From assembly GCF_000149955.1 (NCBI RefSeq), contig NC_030990.1:3058627-3122626 (forward strand): a stretch of 64,000 bases of DNA, in the 5' to 3' direction. Under the pieces are notes generated by a model that had not been told where the DNA came from, searched no databases, and worked only from the letters and a program-made list of their open reading frames with translations. Each line of letters opens with the position of its first letter. Positions within the stretch are counted from its first letter, which is position 1. This stretch comes from Fusarium oxysporum f. sp. lycopersici 4287 (taxonomy: Eukaryota > Ascomycota > Sordariomycetes > Hypocreales > Nectriaceae). A program made the position numbers and the translations under genes. Below, in pieces: positions 1 to 12,500 of this stretch.

Positions 1-780
1 CGAGAGAGGCGGGCAAGAATGAAGATCAAACTCGGAGTTGACGGCGAACGTGACAGCTCAGCAACCCCCGAAGACGGTGGCCAAGGAGGGAAAATTGGAA
101 GCCCTGCTGCATCGTCGCCAGCCCCCTCGGTTTCAGCTCCAGTTGCACCTTCAGGACCTCAATTCCGTATTGTTGATGGGCAGATCGTGATCGACCAAAG
201 CTCGTTGGCTGTGGACAGACATGCTCGAGCAGCCGCTGCAGCCGGAGATATGGAAACAGTCGAAGAAAACGACTTCACGCGCCTCATCACCAGCAACTCA
301 TTCATGAACGCCTCCAAGCTTAAGGGTCCTAATATCTGGACCGACGCAGAGACAGAGCTCTTCTATCGCGGTCTGCGCATGCTCGGTACGGACTTTGAGA
401 TGATTTCCAAAATGTTCCCGGGCAAGCAGCGGCGTCATGTCAAACTCAAATTCAATCGGGAAGAGCGTCACTGTCCACAACGCGTCAACGCTGCCCTCAT
501 TGGCGAGAAGACGGTGAAGATCGATCTCGAAGAATACAAGGCTTTCACCGGTAGCGAGTTTGAGCCAGTGGCAGACATCGAGGCTGAGCAGCGCAAGATC
601 CAGGAAGAATATGAGGCCGAGGAGAAACGTCGAGCTGACGAGCAGGCCGAGATCATGCGCAAGAGACGTGAGGAACTGTTCAAGGATGACGACGAAGGTG
701 ACGCGAAGAAAAAGAAGAGGAAAAAGAAGCAGGCAGTAGCCTACGGTCTAAACGGCGAACCCATTGCTCAAGAGGCTTGA
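1..780 (+). CDS. BDP1: TFIIIB subunit B'' (Bdp1), C-terminal part, 5' truncated by window
   Basis: Bdp1 is the SANT-domain subunit of TFIIIB, which recruits RNA polymerase III to tRNA and 5S genes in the nucleus. The frame is open to base 1 with no stop, so the ATG at 19 is probably internal and the N-terminus lies outside the window. The segment carries the extended SANT/Myb block: FTRLITSNSFMNA, then GPNIWTDAETELFYRGLRMLG, FEMISKMFPGKQRRHVKLKFNREE, typical of Bdp1. An acidic and basic helical stretch and a lysine-rich cluster (DAKKKKRKKK) follow before the TGA at 778-780. It is convergent with rad23. The family call rests on the SANT block and the conserved helix after it; no other SANT protein I know has this pairing. 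Confidence 0.88.
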   Translation, partial: RERRARMKIKLGVDGERDSSATPEDGGQGGKIGSPAASSPAPSVSAPVAPSGPQFRIVDGQIVIDQSSLAVDRHARAAAAAGDMETVEENDFTRLITSNSFMNASKLKGPNIWTDAETELFYRGLRMLGTDFEMISKMFPGKQRRHVKLKFNREERHCPQRVNAALIGEKTVKIDLEEYKAFTGSEFEPVADIEAEQRKIQEEYEAEEKRRADEQAEIMRKRREELFKDDDEGDAKKKKRKKKQAVAYGLNGEPIAQEA

Positions 781-2272
781 GCTGGGTAAGGACATAAATC
801 AGGCCGAAATCAGGATCAAGGGCACGTCCAAAATCGGAGACATGATTCGGGCGGCGTAACGGGGACAGGCATGATACCCATAGGGTTTTTTTATTTGCTC
901 ACGAATGAAAGAAAGGGTTACACGGAATTAGCTTCGAGAGCAGTCTCTACAGAATAATAGTTCTCCTAGGGCAAGGTACACAATGTGGAATCTTAAACCT
1001 GCTTAATAACATATATTATCATGATAAGTGACGTCTGTCTCTCGTCTCAACAAATCATAGCTTCGTTCCATCCAACGGGTGTAAACATAAGACCGTGGCC
1101 TGTGTCAAGTCAAGCTGGCGATCCAAACATAGGGGTGGCAGGGTCAGTCAGTACTGGCAATTATACGCATAGACTTGCGGGCTTTGAAAACGACAGAGTA
1201 ATTAGCAAGCTGCCAACGGATGATTAGTGGCCGGATATAAGAGATCTCAGCAGGGCTCTCCCAGCATGATGTGTGAGTGCTAGACTGGCGGGATTAGGGG
1301 TACGGTTATGTCGATGGCTAATACTAGGTAGTGGGATACTCCTGGTCATGGATCGTACAAGGCCAGCGAGTCTCGTGATTGCCTCTGTACAAGGGCAGCC
1401 TAAACGACGAACTAAAAAGCCGGAAAAGCACAGAAAGTAAACAGAAGAAGGAGAAGGAGTCTTGCATAACTAGGGAGACATGAGGATCCCTAGTGCTTGC
1501 GACTAGAAATGTCTACGAAGCATACTGACCGCGCAACGGCGGCTGCAGAGCGCATCGCCCATGCTACAGTGCTAAGGGCATAAAACTACCACCGACAATG
1601 CTCAAGATATGGGATACCATCTGACACTCATTGGATTGTTGTAACGGTTAACAAAAATGGATCATACAGCCTGTGAGTTGTGCCACCTCGGAAACGACAG
1701 GAACTTAGGGTTTTAATTTGAAAAGATATGAATGCTTAAATGATTTTAGGCTGATAGAACAAACTTAGGATACACTTTGAGTACCCGTCCTAATTTATCC
1801 CTCCCTCCCTCCCTCCTGATGCAGAGGCTCGAATTCTTCTGGTGTTTAGACTATGAAGCTTGAATTTGATATCCTATAAACAGCAGTGAGATTCAGCATT
1901 ATTCGTATCCTCTCTGATTTTGACATCCCATCGTACTACTCAATTAAGGCAGCTTCATAGGTAGTCACTATAACACGATAAGGTAAGGACAGAAGTAGCT
2001 GAAGAATCCTCAGTTACCTACCCACCTTACATCAGGTGTTCATTATCACAATGCAAACATAGAATGGGAGCTTTCTAAGATCAAAACCACCATTTATGCC
2101 TGCTCTATTAGCTGGGACCAATGGCTGCATTCTTTTCATGATCCTCTTCTGTTGTCCTATTCCTGGTCCGTCGCCGTCGCCAGATGGTGATTCCACAGAG
2201 AATGCCTGGTTTTGTGCCCTTTCCTTCGGTTCATAATCGTAACGCGTATTGTTCTGCACAGCTCATCTGCCC
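781..2272. other. Convergent intergenic region, bdp1-rad23
   Basis: Gene-free 1.5 kb between two convergent 3' ends. Only short unsupported ORFs are present. It holds a (CCCT)n microsatellite near 1800 and AT-rich stretches that would suit 3' UTRs and polyadenylation of both neighbours. No RNA gene was recognised. Confidence 0.6.
1799..1816. repeat. (CCCT)n microsatellite
   Basis: About four and a half tandem copies of CCCT in the bdp1-rad23 intergenic region. A simple repeat with no evident function. Confidence 0.8.
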
Positions 2273-3830
2273 TTAGTTGTTGTTGTTGGGGGCAGGCTCG
2301 TCATCCTCCGGTTGGTCAAAGAGGAAGTTAGCAGCTAGTTCTTCGTTCTTGTCGCAGGCAAAATAAGCCTGAATGGCCTGATCTCTATCGAATCCTAGGC
2401 GGCACAACTAATGTATGTCAGTGGTTTAGATTCAAGGCCGTATCGAAATGAAAAACCTCACCCTCTCGATAGCATCTCGTTCCTCCTCAGTGACCGAAAT
2501 GGCCTGAGCCCCAGGGGGTAGGGGAGTGTCGTCATCGGCATATTCACCGAGGAGCTGGAGAAATTGGTCTGGATTTGTAGCAATCAACTCGGCCAATTGA
2601 GGATTGCCGGCTCCAAGCTGCTGAAGGATTGGCTCGAGCATCTGCGGTTGTTGCTGAACAACCTGGCGGAGTTGCTGGAATTGAGCATTGTGTCGCAGAA
2701 AGTCGAGGTTACCCAAATCGCCACCTTGTCCAGCAGCTGCAGCAGCTGCTGCGGCTGCCGCCGCCTGGTTCCCTCCATTTCCTCCTCGGCCACCAGAACC
2801 TCCACGTTGAGCAGCAAGATCGAACAAATTCACGCCACCCTCATCAGAGGCACCTTGGGCGGAAGCGGCGGGTTGAGCTGGTTGTGAAGCAGGAGCCGCG
2901 GGAGCCGCCTCACGCTGCTGCTGCTCTTGTCGGATATTGTCGGGAATGCCCTATAATAAACCAAGTAAGCAATCGTGGCTCACGACAGCTCGGAAAATTC
3001 AAGACGAACATTAAGAAGATACTCGACAGCACGGTCAGGGTTGTTGAAGGCAGCGCGCATGGCCGCTTCGATCTGGCTTCTTTCAAAGCCCATGGCCTCC
3101 ATGTTTGCGATCGCCTCGGTGCGCTGGGATCCCATAGCAAGGCCAGAAGGCTCCTCAGCTTGAGCACCAGTTCCAGCATCCACAGAGCGCTGAGGAGTAG
3201 GTGTCGCGGGGACAGCAGTCTGATGAGATGAAGAATGCGCAGGGGCCGCAGGGGCTGCAGGTGTGTTGGCAACAGCCTGGGCGGGTGTGGCAGGAGGAGC
3301 ACTGGATTCGGCCGCCTTGGGTTCGGGCTTGGGCTTAGGCTATTGCGAGCTGTCAGTATGTAAGCTCCTATCAAGGAGTCGGTATTCCATACCTTGTTCA
3401 CCATACAGACCACAAAACCCTTCTCCTCAATGTTGTAGGAGCCAACAGTCTCTTCATCCTTCAGAATCTTGCCTTGGCATAACGTCAGCGACCATGTAGT
3501 GCGACAGAAGAGGTAAATAAGTACCAGAGTAGATCAGCTTCTGCAGCTTGGGTTCCCATCCTTTCTCAGCTGAGATCTTTTCTTTGACGGCAGAAATCTA
3601 TCGAGTGTATCAGCTGGCTGAATGATTTGCGCATACAGCTACAAGCGCCAACGCGGGGCAGGCATACCAGCTCAGAAGGCTCGACGTCGAGGGTAAACTT
3701 TTGTTGCTTGAGATCCTGAAATACGTTTAGTCAACTTCCAAGAAAATGGGAAACAAGCACGATAAGTTAAGCTCATTAATGCAGATTCAGCGGCGCATGA
3801 ATCGTGACGTACCTTGAAGGTGACCTTCAT
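2273..3830 (-). CDS. RAD23: Rad23, UBL-UBA proteasome shuttle and nucleotide excision repair factor
   Basis: Rad23 carries ubiquitinated cargo to the proteasome and stabilises Rad4/XPC in excision repair. Complement join: 2273-2407, 2462-2950, 3010-3339, 3393-3472, 3525-3597, 3668-3715, 3813-3830; this closes to 390 aa. Residues 1-73 form a ubiquitin-like domain ([20 protein letters not shown] at the start, then [19 protein letters not shown]). A Pro/Ala linker follows, then UBA1 about 142-183 ([20 protein letters not shown]), an Ala/Gly/Gln-rich linker, an XPC-binding STI1-like segment about 255-310 ([19 protein letters not shown]) and UBA2 about 335-378 ([19 protein letters not shown]). It ends in four Asn. 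Six introns, including an 18-nt first exon. The intron at 2951-3009 uses the weak donor GTTCGT. Identity is secure; splice sites are by hand. Confidence 0.95.
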
Positions 3831-5116
3831 GATGGGCGAAGACTCTGTCACTTTGAGGTGGGGAGGTGGGAGGCAAAGTGCGACCTGGGATTAGATAGAG
3901 TCGTCTCGTTCGGTACAGGCGCGGTAGTAGAGTCGAGTCGATGCGTCAAGATCGAAGATTTGTTGACGAGGGGGAGATTATGTGGGAGAGAGGTCGGGTG
4001 GAAGAAAATAAAATCGTCGACGTAGATATAGAAGTGTGTTGGAGGAAAGCTTAGTAGTTTACAGCCTGGACGAAGTTGACGTTTGGCTGAGGGAAAAGGT
4101 GGGGCATGAGCCTGTGAGTTGGAAGGGTTACTCTCAAGCCAACTACCACCAAAAATAGCCTAGTGTACCTTTGTCAGCCACTCCAGGCTACCAAATGGCT
4201 AGAAGGCGCGCGTCCTGCTGCCTGAGAATTAGAGATGCATTTTATCAGAGCCTCCAGGGCTGTATTGATCTGTAGACTGTGAGCAAGAGAGAGTACAGTA
4301 CCAGGCACAGAAGCAGAGTAGATTTCTGTTGGGAACACTCGTACGCAAAAATACATCTAGAGTTGTTCATCCTGAACTTAAGTTGAAATCCCTTCTGTGG
4401 ATGAGAGTCAATAATATGACCATCTTTGAAATACACCTATCATGTTCTGGGTATTGACATCGCCGAACTTAATGTCTAGTCCCTACTATAGGAGAAGCTT
4501 TAGGTCCTGGACTTCTCTGGATTCGAACCAGTGATGGAAACTCGTAACACGTAACAGGAGAATTGTATTAGAACTCCCACACAAATAACCTCGCCACGTG
4601 GAAGAACATCAGCATTTTCTCCGAGACAGTCTTGCACTACATCACAGTTATTTGAGATGTCAAGGCCTGTTATGCTTCATAAGGCTCAAAGAACAAAGTA
4701 TGAAGCCTTTATGAAAGTCCTGTCTCTGCCTCTCGACTTCAAGACCTGCATGGAATTATTCCTCAGCGTATTGTCCGAGATGAATATACTCAGGTTCTTT
4801 TAACAAGTGTTTGATATTGCTTCTAAGCTTTCTAGCCTTTTTTCTACCTTACAATGCATCTCTGTCGTCCATCCTCGCGCCTCTTGCGCACAAGATCAAG
4901 TCATAAAAGCGCCTCGCTATTTTCATTGGTATACACGTATTCCTACTCAGTTCGTTCCACCAGGTCTGTACGGAACTCTGAGTTTACCATCCGGTGGCGT
5001 CTGGAAGGATAAAAAAAGATAAGAAAATGGAGTCTGTCCATATCATAGTGCCCGCTATTTTCACATGCCCCTGCTCATTTTCATCATTATACTGTCACTC
5101 AACCAGAGTGACATCG
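3831..5116. other. Intergenic, rad23 promoter side and 3' flank of the membrane-protein gene
   Basis: Gene-free 1.3 kb. It should contain the rad23 promoter, read on the minus strand from about 3831 upward. A T-arm-like motif (GGATTCGAACC, minus-strand GGTTCGAATCC) lies near 4519-4529, but no cloverleaf could be completed around it. No credible ORF. Confidence 0.55.
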
Positions 5117-6526
5117 TTAGTTCTTCTCTTGCTTCTTACTTTCTCCATCACCTGCATTGTCAATTCTTGACTTGCGGTTGTTATAATCCGACCAACTTGA
5201 TCGAGCGCCGGCACCCATAACCCACTCAGGGATGGGAGGGGTAAGCGGCCGGTCAATTGTCGTTAGGGAGTCTGTCTCTGACTCTTGCTCCTCTCTAATG
5301 CTCTCGTGCTCATCCCGATGGCTGAGAGGGCTTGGGCCCACTGTTATGGAGGCAGACCGCAGAGACCGTACACTCTGGCGGTGTGTGATGACTTGTCCAG
5401 CATTGGGCGAGGCCAAGACAACCGTGCCAGGTGTAGCCATTGGGGGCGGCGTAGGCGAGTCGGATCGGAAGAGCGGATGAATATGAGATTCACTCAGGGA
5501 CGGCTCAGGGAGATCGGTCGTCGACGTTTGAGGGCTCATTTGCTCACGTGTTATAGTTACCGGACTGAAGCTTCGGCTTCGCATGCGGATCCTCGGCGGC
5601 TCGAGAGGCATATCATTGTTCGGTGTGGACGTTCTGCTTGGTGAAGGACTACCAGGAATTGTCTCGAGAAAATGGCCTTGGGTTTGCTGGGGAGGAGTTG
5701 TGGCTTCCATAACCACTTGGCGGTTGTTTGTATCAACAGACGATGTATCCCAGGTGTCAAAGGCATCTTCACTGGACTGATATATTGTCGAGTCGGTCGA
5801 AATAGGTCGTCGAAACTCGCTTGACGATACGTGACTTCTGACAGTCGCAGACCGAATAGCATTTGAAAGTTGAACCTTGATAGAAGTTGCAGTACCGGAT
5901 CTGGAACGTCCACGTATGGATGGGGTAGGTGTTTGAGAGTCCATCGAGTTCATCACTCTGGGGGCTGTGTCATGATCTGAAGCTGTGTGACTATAGGGGA
6001 TCGACTTCAGAGACGACTTGGATCGGAATGATGGCAAGCCTCGGTCCTCCTCTAGAGTGTGGAGTGAAAGTGCCTTCTGATCACTTTGTCGCGTAAGGAA
6101 GAAATGAACGGATAAGAAGCCGGTTTGAAGGAAGAAACACACCCCAAGACTAGCGGATAGGCCGACGAGAAGACTGCTCTTACTCGAGCCTGTGAACCCA
6201 TCCTCATTTTCGAATTTAGACTTGCTGAATTGAATGAGAGTAGCCACTGTTGCAACAGTAGCAAATAGTATTGCCAAAAGACAAGCACCAAAGTCAACAC
6301 CCAGGCATCGTGTTGACCATCGCCGGAAGGAAGTTGAAACATATGTGGAGGTGAACCAGCAGAGGATGATGAGAGTTACAACCTCGAGGGCAACAGAGAC
6401 TTTCGAGAGTGTTCGGCCACTTGATTCTTTGGGTGTATGAATTGTGAGAACAATAAGAACTGCTATCACAGACACTGTGACCAGTAGGGCTAAAGAGCCC
6501 AGAACGATTGATAGGGTGCGTCGCAT
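5117..6526 (-). CDS. Four-helix membrane protein with long Ser/Thr/Pro-rich cytoplasmic-type tail, unrecognised family
   Basis: I do not recognise this 469-aa intronless protein. The first in-frame ATG is at 6526, in good context (aacaATG); the frame is open further upstream but only from a TTG. Four hydrophobic segments lie near residues 5-29 (LALLVTVSVIAVLIVLTI), 43-64, 78-100 (LLAILFATVATVATLI) and 118-145 (LLVGLSASLGVCFFLQTGF). About 325 residues of Ser/Thr/Pro/Arg-rich, probably disordered sequence follow, with many SP/TP sites (TPTPSIRGR, SPSPSRTSTP, SDSPTPPPMATPG). The arrangement suggests an integral membrane protein with a phosphorylated tail. There is no catalytic motif and no signal peptide distinct from helix 1. 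It is read in the same direction as rad23 and faces a 6.6-kb gene-free region. A fungal-specific MARVEL- or tetraspan-like topology is possible but unproven. Confidence 0.75.
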   Translation of the reverse strand: MRRTLSIVLGSLALLVTVSVIAVLIVLTIHTPKESSGRTLSKVSVALEVVTLIILCWFTSTYVSTSFRRWSTRCLGVDFGACLLAILFATVATVATLIQFSKSKFENEDGFTGSSKSSLLVGLSASLGVCFFLQTGFLSVHFFLTRQSDQKALSLHTLEEDRGLPSFRSKSSLKSIPYSHTASDHDTAPRVMNSMDSQTPTPSIRGRSRSGTATSIKVQLSNAIRSATVRSHVSSSEFRRPISTDSTIYQSSEDAFDTWDTSSVDTNNRQVVMEATTPPQQTQGHFLETIPGSPSPSRTSTPNNDMPLEPPRIRMRSRSFSPVTITREQMSPQTSTTDLPEPSLSESHIHPLFRSDSPTPPPMATPGTVVLASPNAGQVITHRQSVRSLRSASITVGPSPLSHRDEHESIREEQESETDSLTTIDRPLTPPIPEWVMGAGARSSWSDYNNRKSRIDNAGDGESKKQEKN

Positions 6527-9500
6527 TGTTTCTGAAAGTTGGTGAAGACGATGTTGCGTAGTTGCAAAGCCCCAGTACGACAGCTGGTGGGTGGCTAACC
6601 TCGAACTAAGCGTTCTTTGGTTCCCGTAAATCGTTGCAAAATTAATCTTGTTTCTCGTAAGGTTTGTAACGTTGAGTGGTACTGCATAATCTGGATTGGC
6701 TATGCTTCGTCGACCTTGGCTCTGCAGTGCGACTATGATATGGTTGTTGATAAACGATAATAGATGGCGGTATATATATTGAATGGCACCAATTTGCCAA
6801 CCAGAGATAGGAGTGTCCAAGTCGCTCCGGCAAGTGTTTGTTAGTTATGGGATATATCGTTGCTGATACCCAAGCTTGCTCGGTGTGAATCGACCCAAGC
6901 CAGTAAACCGAACCAACACCACGGGTTGGTGAAAGAATGTAAGTGATATAAAATCGGGACTGAAAGAGTGTACTACTCTAGGAAATATATTGCAGTCTGT
7001 CTTGTTTTGCAATTATTAGCCTGAGTATAGAAGCAACAATCACGAGGCTTCGGTATAAGTCAAGGATGGACGATATTGAAACGAGCGGGTGAAGACCTGA
7101 AGGTGGGAAAGAAGTAATGAAGAGAAACGAGCAGAGGCCAAGGATAAAAGTAAAAGTAAAAGTAAAACGAACTTGTGGATGCCAACGTTAGCTGGTCTGG
7201 TGTGGCAGACCCGTCTGAGTCGAAGAGAGCGCAGGCCAGCAGCACAGGACACCGCTAAGAAGAAGCACTGCATTCACTCACACGATGGAGACTTGGTGAA
7301 AAAGCAAGCCGGGAATGATCCTTTGAGTGGATTCAACTACTGACTGACCATAGGCTGTGTTGCGTGTCGTTAGCAAAAGGCCGGCCCTAGACAGGGGTGT
7401 CTTGTATATACCCCTCTTAGCCCCTGTCAACTCTCTTACAAGCTGGCGACTCTCAGACACTGCGCACCCGCGAGAATAGCATCGCATCGCACAACCTTTC
7501 GTTTTCAAGCCCTGTTTGGACGTTCGTTGGTCAGGTTTACCTGAGGGAGGGGGGCAGCTTGACTAGGAACCCTTCCCCTCCACGATTCGATGCACGAAGG
7601 CTGTGTGAGATTGAGATTATAATGAGGAAGAGGCTCGCAGGTTGGCTAACGTGGCTGACTTCTCTTATGCAAGTCATGGAGCCAGCCTGACCTTGTAAGC
7701 CCTTTCTTCTTTTCGCTTCTTCTTTACTCCAAGTATCTCCGAATTCCATGCCCTGGGTCTATTGATGGAGCGACTGGTGGAGAAGCCGGTCTAAGTGGGT
7801 AAACAGCTGGTTTTGTTACAGGCAAGTTGAATGTCTGGATGGATTTTCAATTCTCGCATTATCTACATAGTACGTTGGCAGACATAAGTAAATGCTGTTT
7901 GGCTGTGCCCTCTGCTTTCAAGTAGAGAATGTTTTCCCAGAGCCTTACACGTAAGGAGATGCTACTGGGATACCTTCACCACCTTCACAAGCTTAGTTCT
8001 GGCATGTCCTGGTCTCTCTCCCAGCTTCCACTACCAGCAAAGTCCAACGGTTTCCAAAACTCAAACTCCCGAACGGGCGTTGATCGCTCAGCCCATAGGA
8101 CAAAAAACTCAAGCCCTCAAGCCCTATTTCTTCTGGCTAGTATGATTGAGGCCTAGTCATGCCAATGAAGCCTCTGTCTTCCCCGCTGCCTCCACGCAAC
8201 CACACTGCGAAGTGTGCAATTAAGAGCCGAGGGGCCCTCTTTTAATCTAACTGCTGACGCCCTCATTGGACACTGGGATCGGGTACCTGACTCTAGCCTC
8301 GTTGGCGTTAGATTCCTCGATCTAATCCAACATAAATTTTTGAGTTGTGAGACCAAGTTTGTTATTATTTGTTGACATGAGGTTGTATTGGAAAGTCGAA
8401 ACTGGTGAGAGTAAATAGCAACGGGGAATCATTCACTTTGGCGTTCTCAACGAAAACTGTGAAATCTTATCGGAGCGGTCACTTCATCATCGAGTAATGA
8501 ATCGAAGATCGATGAAAGCGTACTCAGACAGGGGATAGGTCCTGAGGTTAAGGTTACATAGGAATGACTCTCCAACTCTGACAGCATGGTAATAATTAGA
8601 TTGGCTGTCTGGGCTAAAAAAATGAAGGAGGTCAGTAAGCAGCTGAATAATTTTTGGAATTCGCAGCAAATACCGACAATGGACCCATGCCACGAAAGCG
8701 TGAGCATCCCAGATCCCGGTTACTGTTTCATCTTCTTTCCGCTTATATCCTAGTTCCCCATACATTTTTGAGTCAACCATTTGGAAATCCCTCTTCGTCC
8801 CCGATGACATGGGAGGGAGAAAACGTGGCAGACAAAGTTGGCACTCGTTGTCACTTGTGAGGCTTCCACACCGAGATTTCAGAGGGTATGGAAGCCAAGA
8901 TACATACAACTGAAGTGTCGTAAGGTTCGCTGCCGGCACCCTGTTTTTCGATGTCAGGTAAGGTAGGTATAGATATTAAAAGTGACAGACCCTTGCCTCC
9001 ATCTGTGGCTGGCTCATGCACAGCAATACGTGTTAGCATAAGCAAATGACGCCTTGGTTATGAAAGGCGATGCAGGAAAACGAAGAAATGACTTTGAAGT
9101 TCAGAGTTGGAACCCAGCACGGGCCTGTTCAGTGACTCGAAATCACCAGATGCGGCCCTGATTATTCTGCTCGTTTCGCAACGAACGGTCTGGTTGCTAT
9201 ATCGCAACCGCCTCATGAGACACATTGACCTCCATGGTCTTGTCTCCCTTGCTTCCAGAAGTTCCTTGCTTTGTCTCTGATAGACCAGAACCTGAGAATG
9301 CCCTGCTGAGGTCATCATACACTCTATTCAACGAAATTGCCTTTGTTCTCCCACCCATTGTTTGTTGTTTGGCATTAGCCCTCCTCACTAGTTTGCGGAA
9401 AGACATCTCACTCAACTCAGTACAAGGCTGTTTTGAAGTGTTAATACTGCCCTTGTCTTAGTTTCGAGTTCGCGTCGGGCTTGTTACTTTTCCTAGCCTT

Positions 9501-12500
9501 ACCTATTGTCCCCATGCTCATAGTCATACTACCTCACTTACTTATCTGCGACATCAAGCCGTTCGATGCAAATCACTCGGAACACGTTTATTATTATTAT
9601 TTTTTTTTTCAGACGACCATCCCCATCTGAGCCGTGTCTGACTGCCGATGAAGTTGAATTCCTGGCCCTTGCTTTTCCGAGCTGCTGGGCGACGCGTTCA
9701 TAGACTTGCTCGACTGCGTGTTCCTCAGCCTTGATTTGCTCCTAGCGGAACCTCACCCAACTCAGACAATGTAAGCTAAAACTAATCAGCCGGTTTTACC
9801 GAGCCTTTCGCTATGGCCATTGTCAGTGTCTGGGTCTTTCTACCAGCATGATGGCCCTTCATCTGTGCACCGAACAAAATATTTCGCAAGCAAGGTGCTC
9901 TGGAAACAGGGGATGCATCCCTTGCGCCATGGTGTGTTACTGTGGTATGACGAAAGCCTGGATGCAAGGTGACCCTCGTCGCGGTAGTTCCGGGGAAATC
10001 TCGACAGGGCCAAAGCCATGTATGTATGATTGGCGATCGCGGATCATTCTGTTTCTTCTCTTCACTCAAGGCGTTTGTTCATCAGAGTTTCCCATTGCTC
10101 CCCGTGAATTGTGTCCTATGGTTTATTTTCAAAGTTTGTGGATATAATAGCAACAACAGCCAGATGTCTTGTATGGGAACCTTTCATTCTACACCTAAGC
10201 CATCATAGAGACCAGTTCTTGAATGATGCAGGCCTGGTAACTGGCCGTCGATCACTCACTCGCTTGCTTGAGCCCCGCATTGCATTTGGGATTCAAAAGT
10301 TCTAATAATAGGGTGCAGCCATACTCTTGCACACTCGCATCTCATGCCATTGTGTATGTATCCAGGTACGTGAGTAAAGCATCTCGCCTCACTGACCAAT
10401 TTTATATAACATTGGCTTGCGATGGACACAGGAAATTTTCTTCTCTTTCTTGATCAGGATGCTTGGGTCTAGATCTGATCACTACCAATGATGCTTTACC
10501 ATTCCGTGTTCCACACCCACAATCTCCAAATGCTATTGTGGTCTGGACTACTACGCCCGCAGACTATCATGAATCTGACCCAGGTCCGCCGTCTGTCCTG
10601 GACCTGTGTTAGTCAGTTTGTAGGCTCCGGCGGTGGCTTACCAATAACCGCATCGCGTCCTATCGGGTGTCTATTGTATCAGTGCTAAAGCTGTTTTAGT
10701 TGCGTGTTGTATGAGGTGAACTGAACTGTCTCGGGTCTTTTTAGCATCGTACACGTACACAGTTATATGCACTCACAATGTGGATATCGACATGCACGGG
10801 TCTCAATTGGATCCGCCGATCATCCTCCTGAACTTGACAGGACACGCTTCCGATGTCATTGCAGTCACAGTCTTCTATCTCGAGCGCGAACAGTGCATTT
10901 GCCGCCTGTTTTTCACCATGCCATGCTTCGCTTAGATCACCATCATACCTCGGCGTCGGGCACGAGTACAGCAGCGCCCGTCTTGTCTCTGTCGACGTCA
11001 TCATTGACTGACTGTAGCTCAGTTAGATTTATCTGCTGTCCGCCATAAACGCATGGCTAATGTTCCTGTATGCCGATTCCCTTTTCAGTCAGTTCTTCCG
11101 GCGATGCTGTCCAAAAGTAGCTGTGGTCGAGATTTCTTCATGGATCTTCATAAATGCTGAGCATTTCATTCTGACTGTGGGAAAGATCGTCTTCTGACCA
11201 TCAGTTACCTTACCTACCCTATTGCCTACCTACCTAGGTACTAACACTATTCATCGAATGAGATTCAATGATCCATTCATTGGCCAATGACGAGCTTCTT
11301 GTCAATAGGATAATTTGATCATGTCCTATTCTGTATAATATTGGACTTTATATTAATTAAACGACAACTTTGTCTGTCTCATTGCTTGAAGGAAGGAGTC
11401 GTCGCAGTCTCCTCCTCAGTGGAAATTATATTGACGCCGAGAAGAATCAATAGTCCTTACCAGTAGATTAAAGCGTTAGACAGGCGTGTGCTGCAAAAGG
11501 ACTCAGCAACTGGTGTTTACTTGTTTTTATTTATTTATTTGTTTAGTTGGTCATTTTGTTTACTTTGGTCTCCACTTTCAACATGCGGGGAGACTTGCAG
11601 TTGGCTTATAAGATTAACATGGATTTTGACAGAATGAAGATTTTTATGTGGATGTAAATGATACCGTTTATATGTGGCTGTAGTGTTCATTGCCGCCGTT
11701 TCCAGTAGTCGATGGGGCTCTTGTTAGATACGTTAATATCTACAGAAGTTGAGCCGCATTAGCGTTTAGTAGTAATGAGCTATTTGCTGTTGTGGGAAAT
11801 GAATGCTTTTTCCAATATTACCTGCATGTGTAAGACCCGCAGATGCACACTCCCAGATCCGTTGCTAACTAAGTTGATCAAAAAGCTACGTGCTAATAGT
11901 GTACAATAGTTGTCTTGAATTGGACTTATCAAGGAAGAAAACAAAGGAGATATGACAAACCGGAAGTTCCATAATACTTGCTCCATGCTCGAGCCAAATC
12001 GTATCTTATTGTCTCACTCGAATGCTCGGGCGATTGTGCTGCAAGTGAGACATGGTATGTGTGAGATTTGGGGGGCTCGGGGATAAGAAAGTTATGTCTC
12101 GGCTACAGTTGAAAACTCCTTAACAAGAGCAACTGAATAGCAGCACCAGAACAACATTGCCCACGTGCTGTATTACGGCTGCCGTGACGACTCCCTGGAG
12201 AAGGGATGGGCTCGTTCTTCAGCGAATGGATACACAACCACGATTTCTAAATACATGTTCCGCCTAGAATGGTCTTGAGACTCACCGAAGGCAAACTATT
12301 AGCGAGACTATTGGTAAACCGAACTCTTGCACTGGAGAGGTCATTGTAGGTCAGGCTAATGTCTCACCGTGTACGTCTCATGGTCTCATGTTTCCTATCA
12401 TGTCCATGTAGTCATGCCGTAATATCACGAGAAGAGCTGTTCACCCAAGGCTAAGTTTGATGGTGAAGTGGCAGACTTTGCATATGCTCGTTGTCTGATT

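Noticed and set aside
4500..4600. Possible tRNA on the minus strand (GGTTCGAATCC T-loop-like sequence)
   Set aside because: The T-stem has only four pairs, no 5' strand matches the putative acceptor GAAGTCC, and no anticodon arm could be drawn.
6527..6820. N-terminal extension of the four-helix membrane protein to 567 aa
   Set aside because: The extension begins with TTG, not ATG, and has no in-frame ATG before 6526.
8487..8939. 150-codon open frame on the minus strand in the first gene-free stretch
   Set aside because: No domain, no coding-like composition, no splice partners; expected by chance over 6.6 kb.
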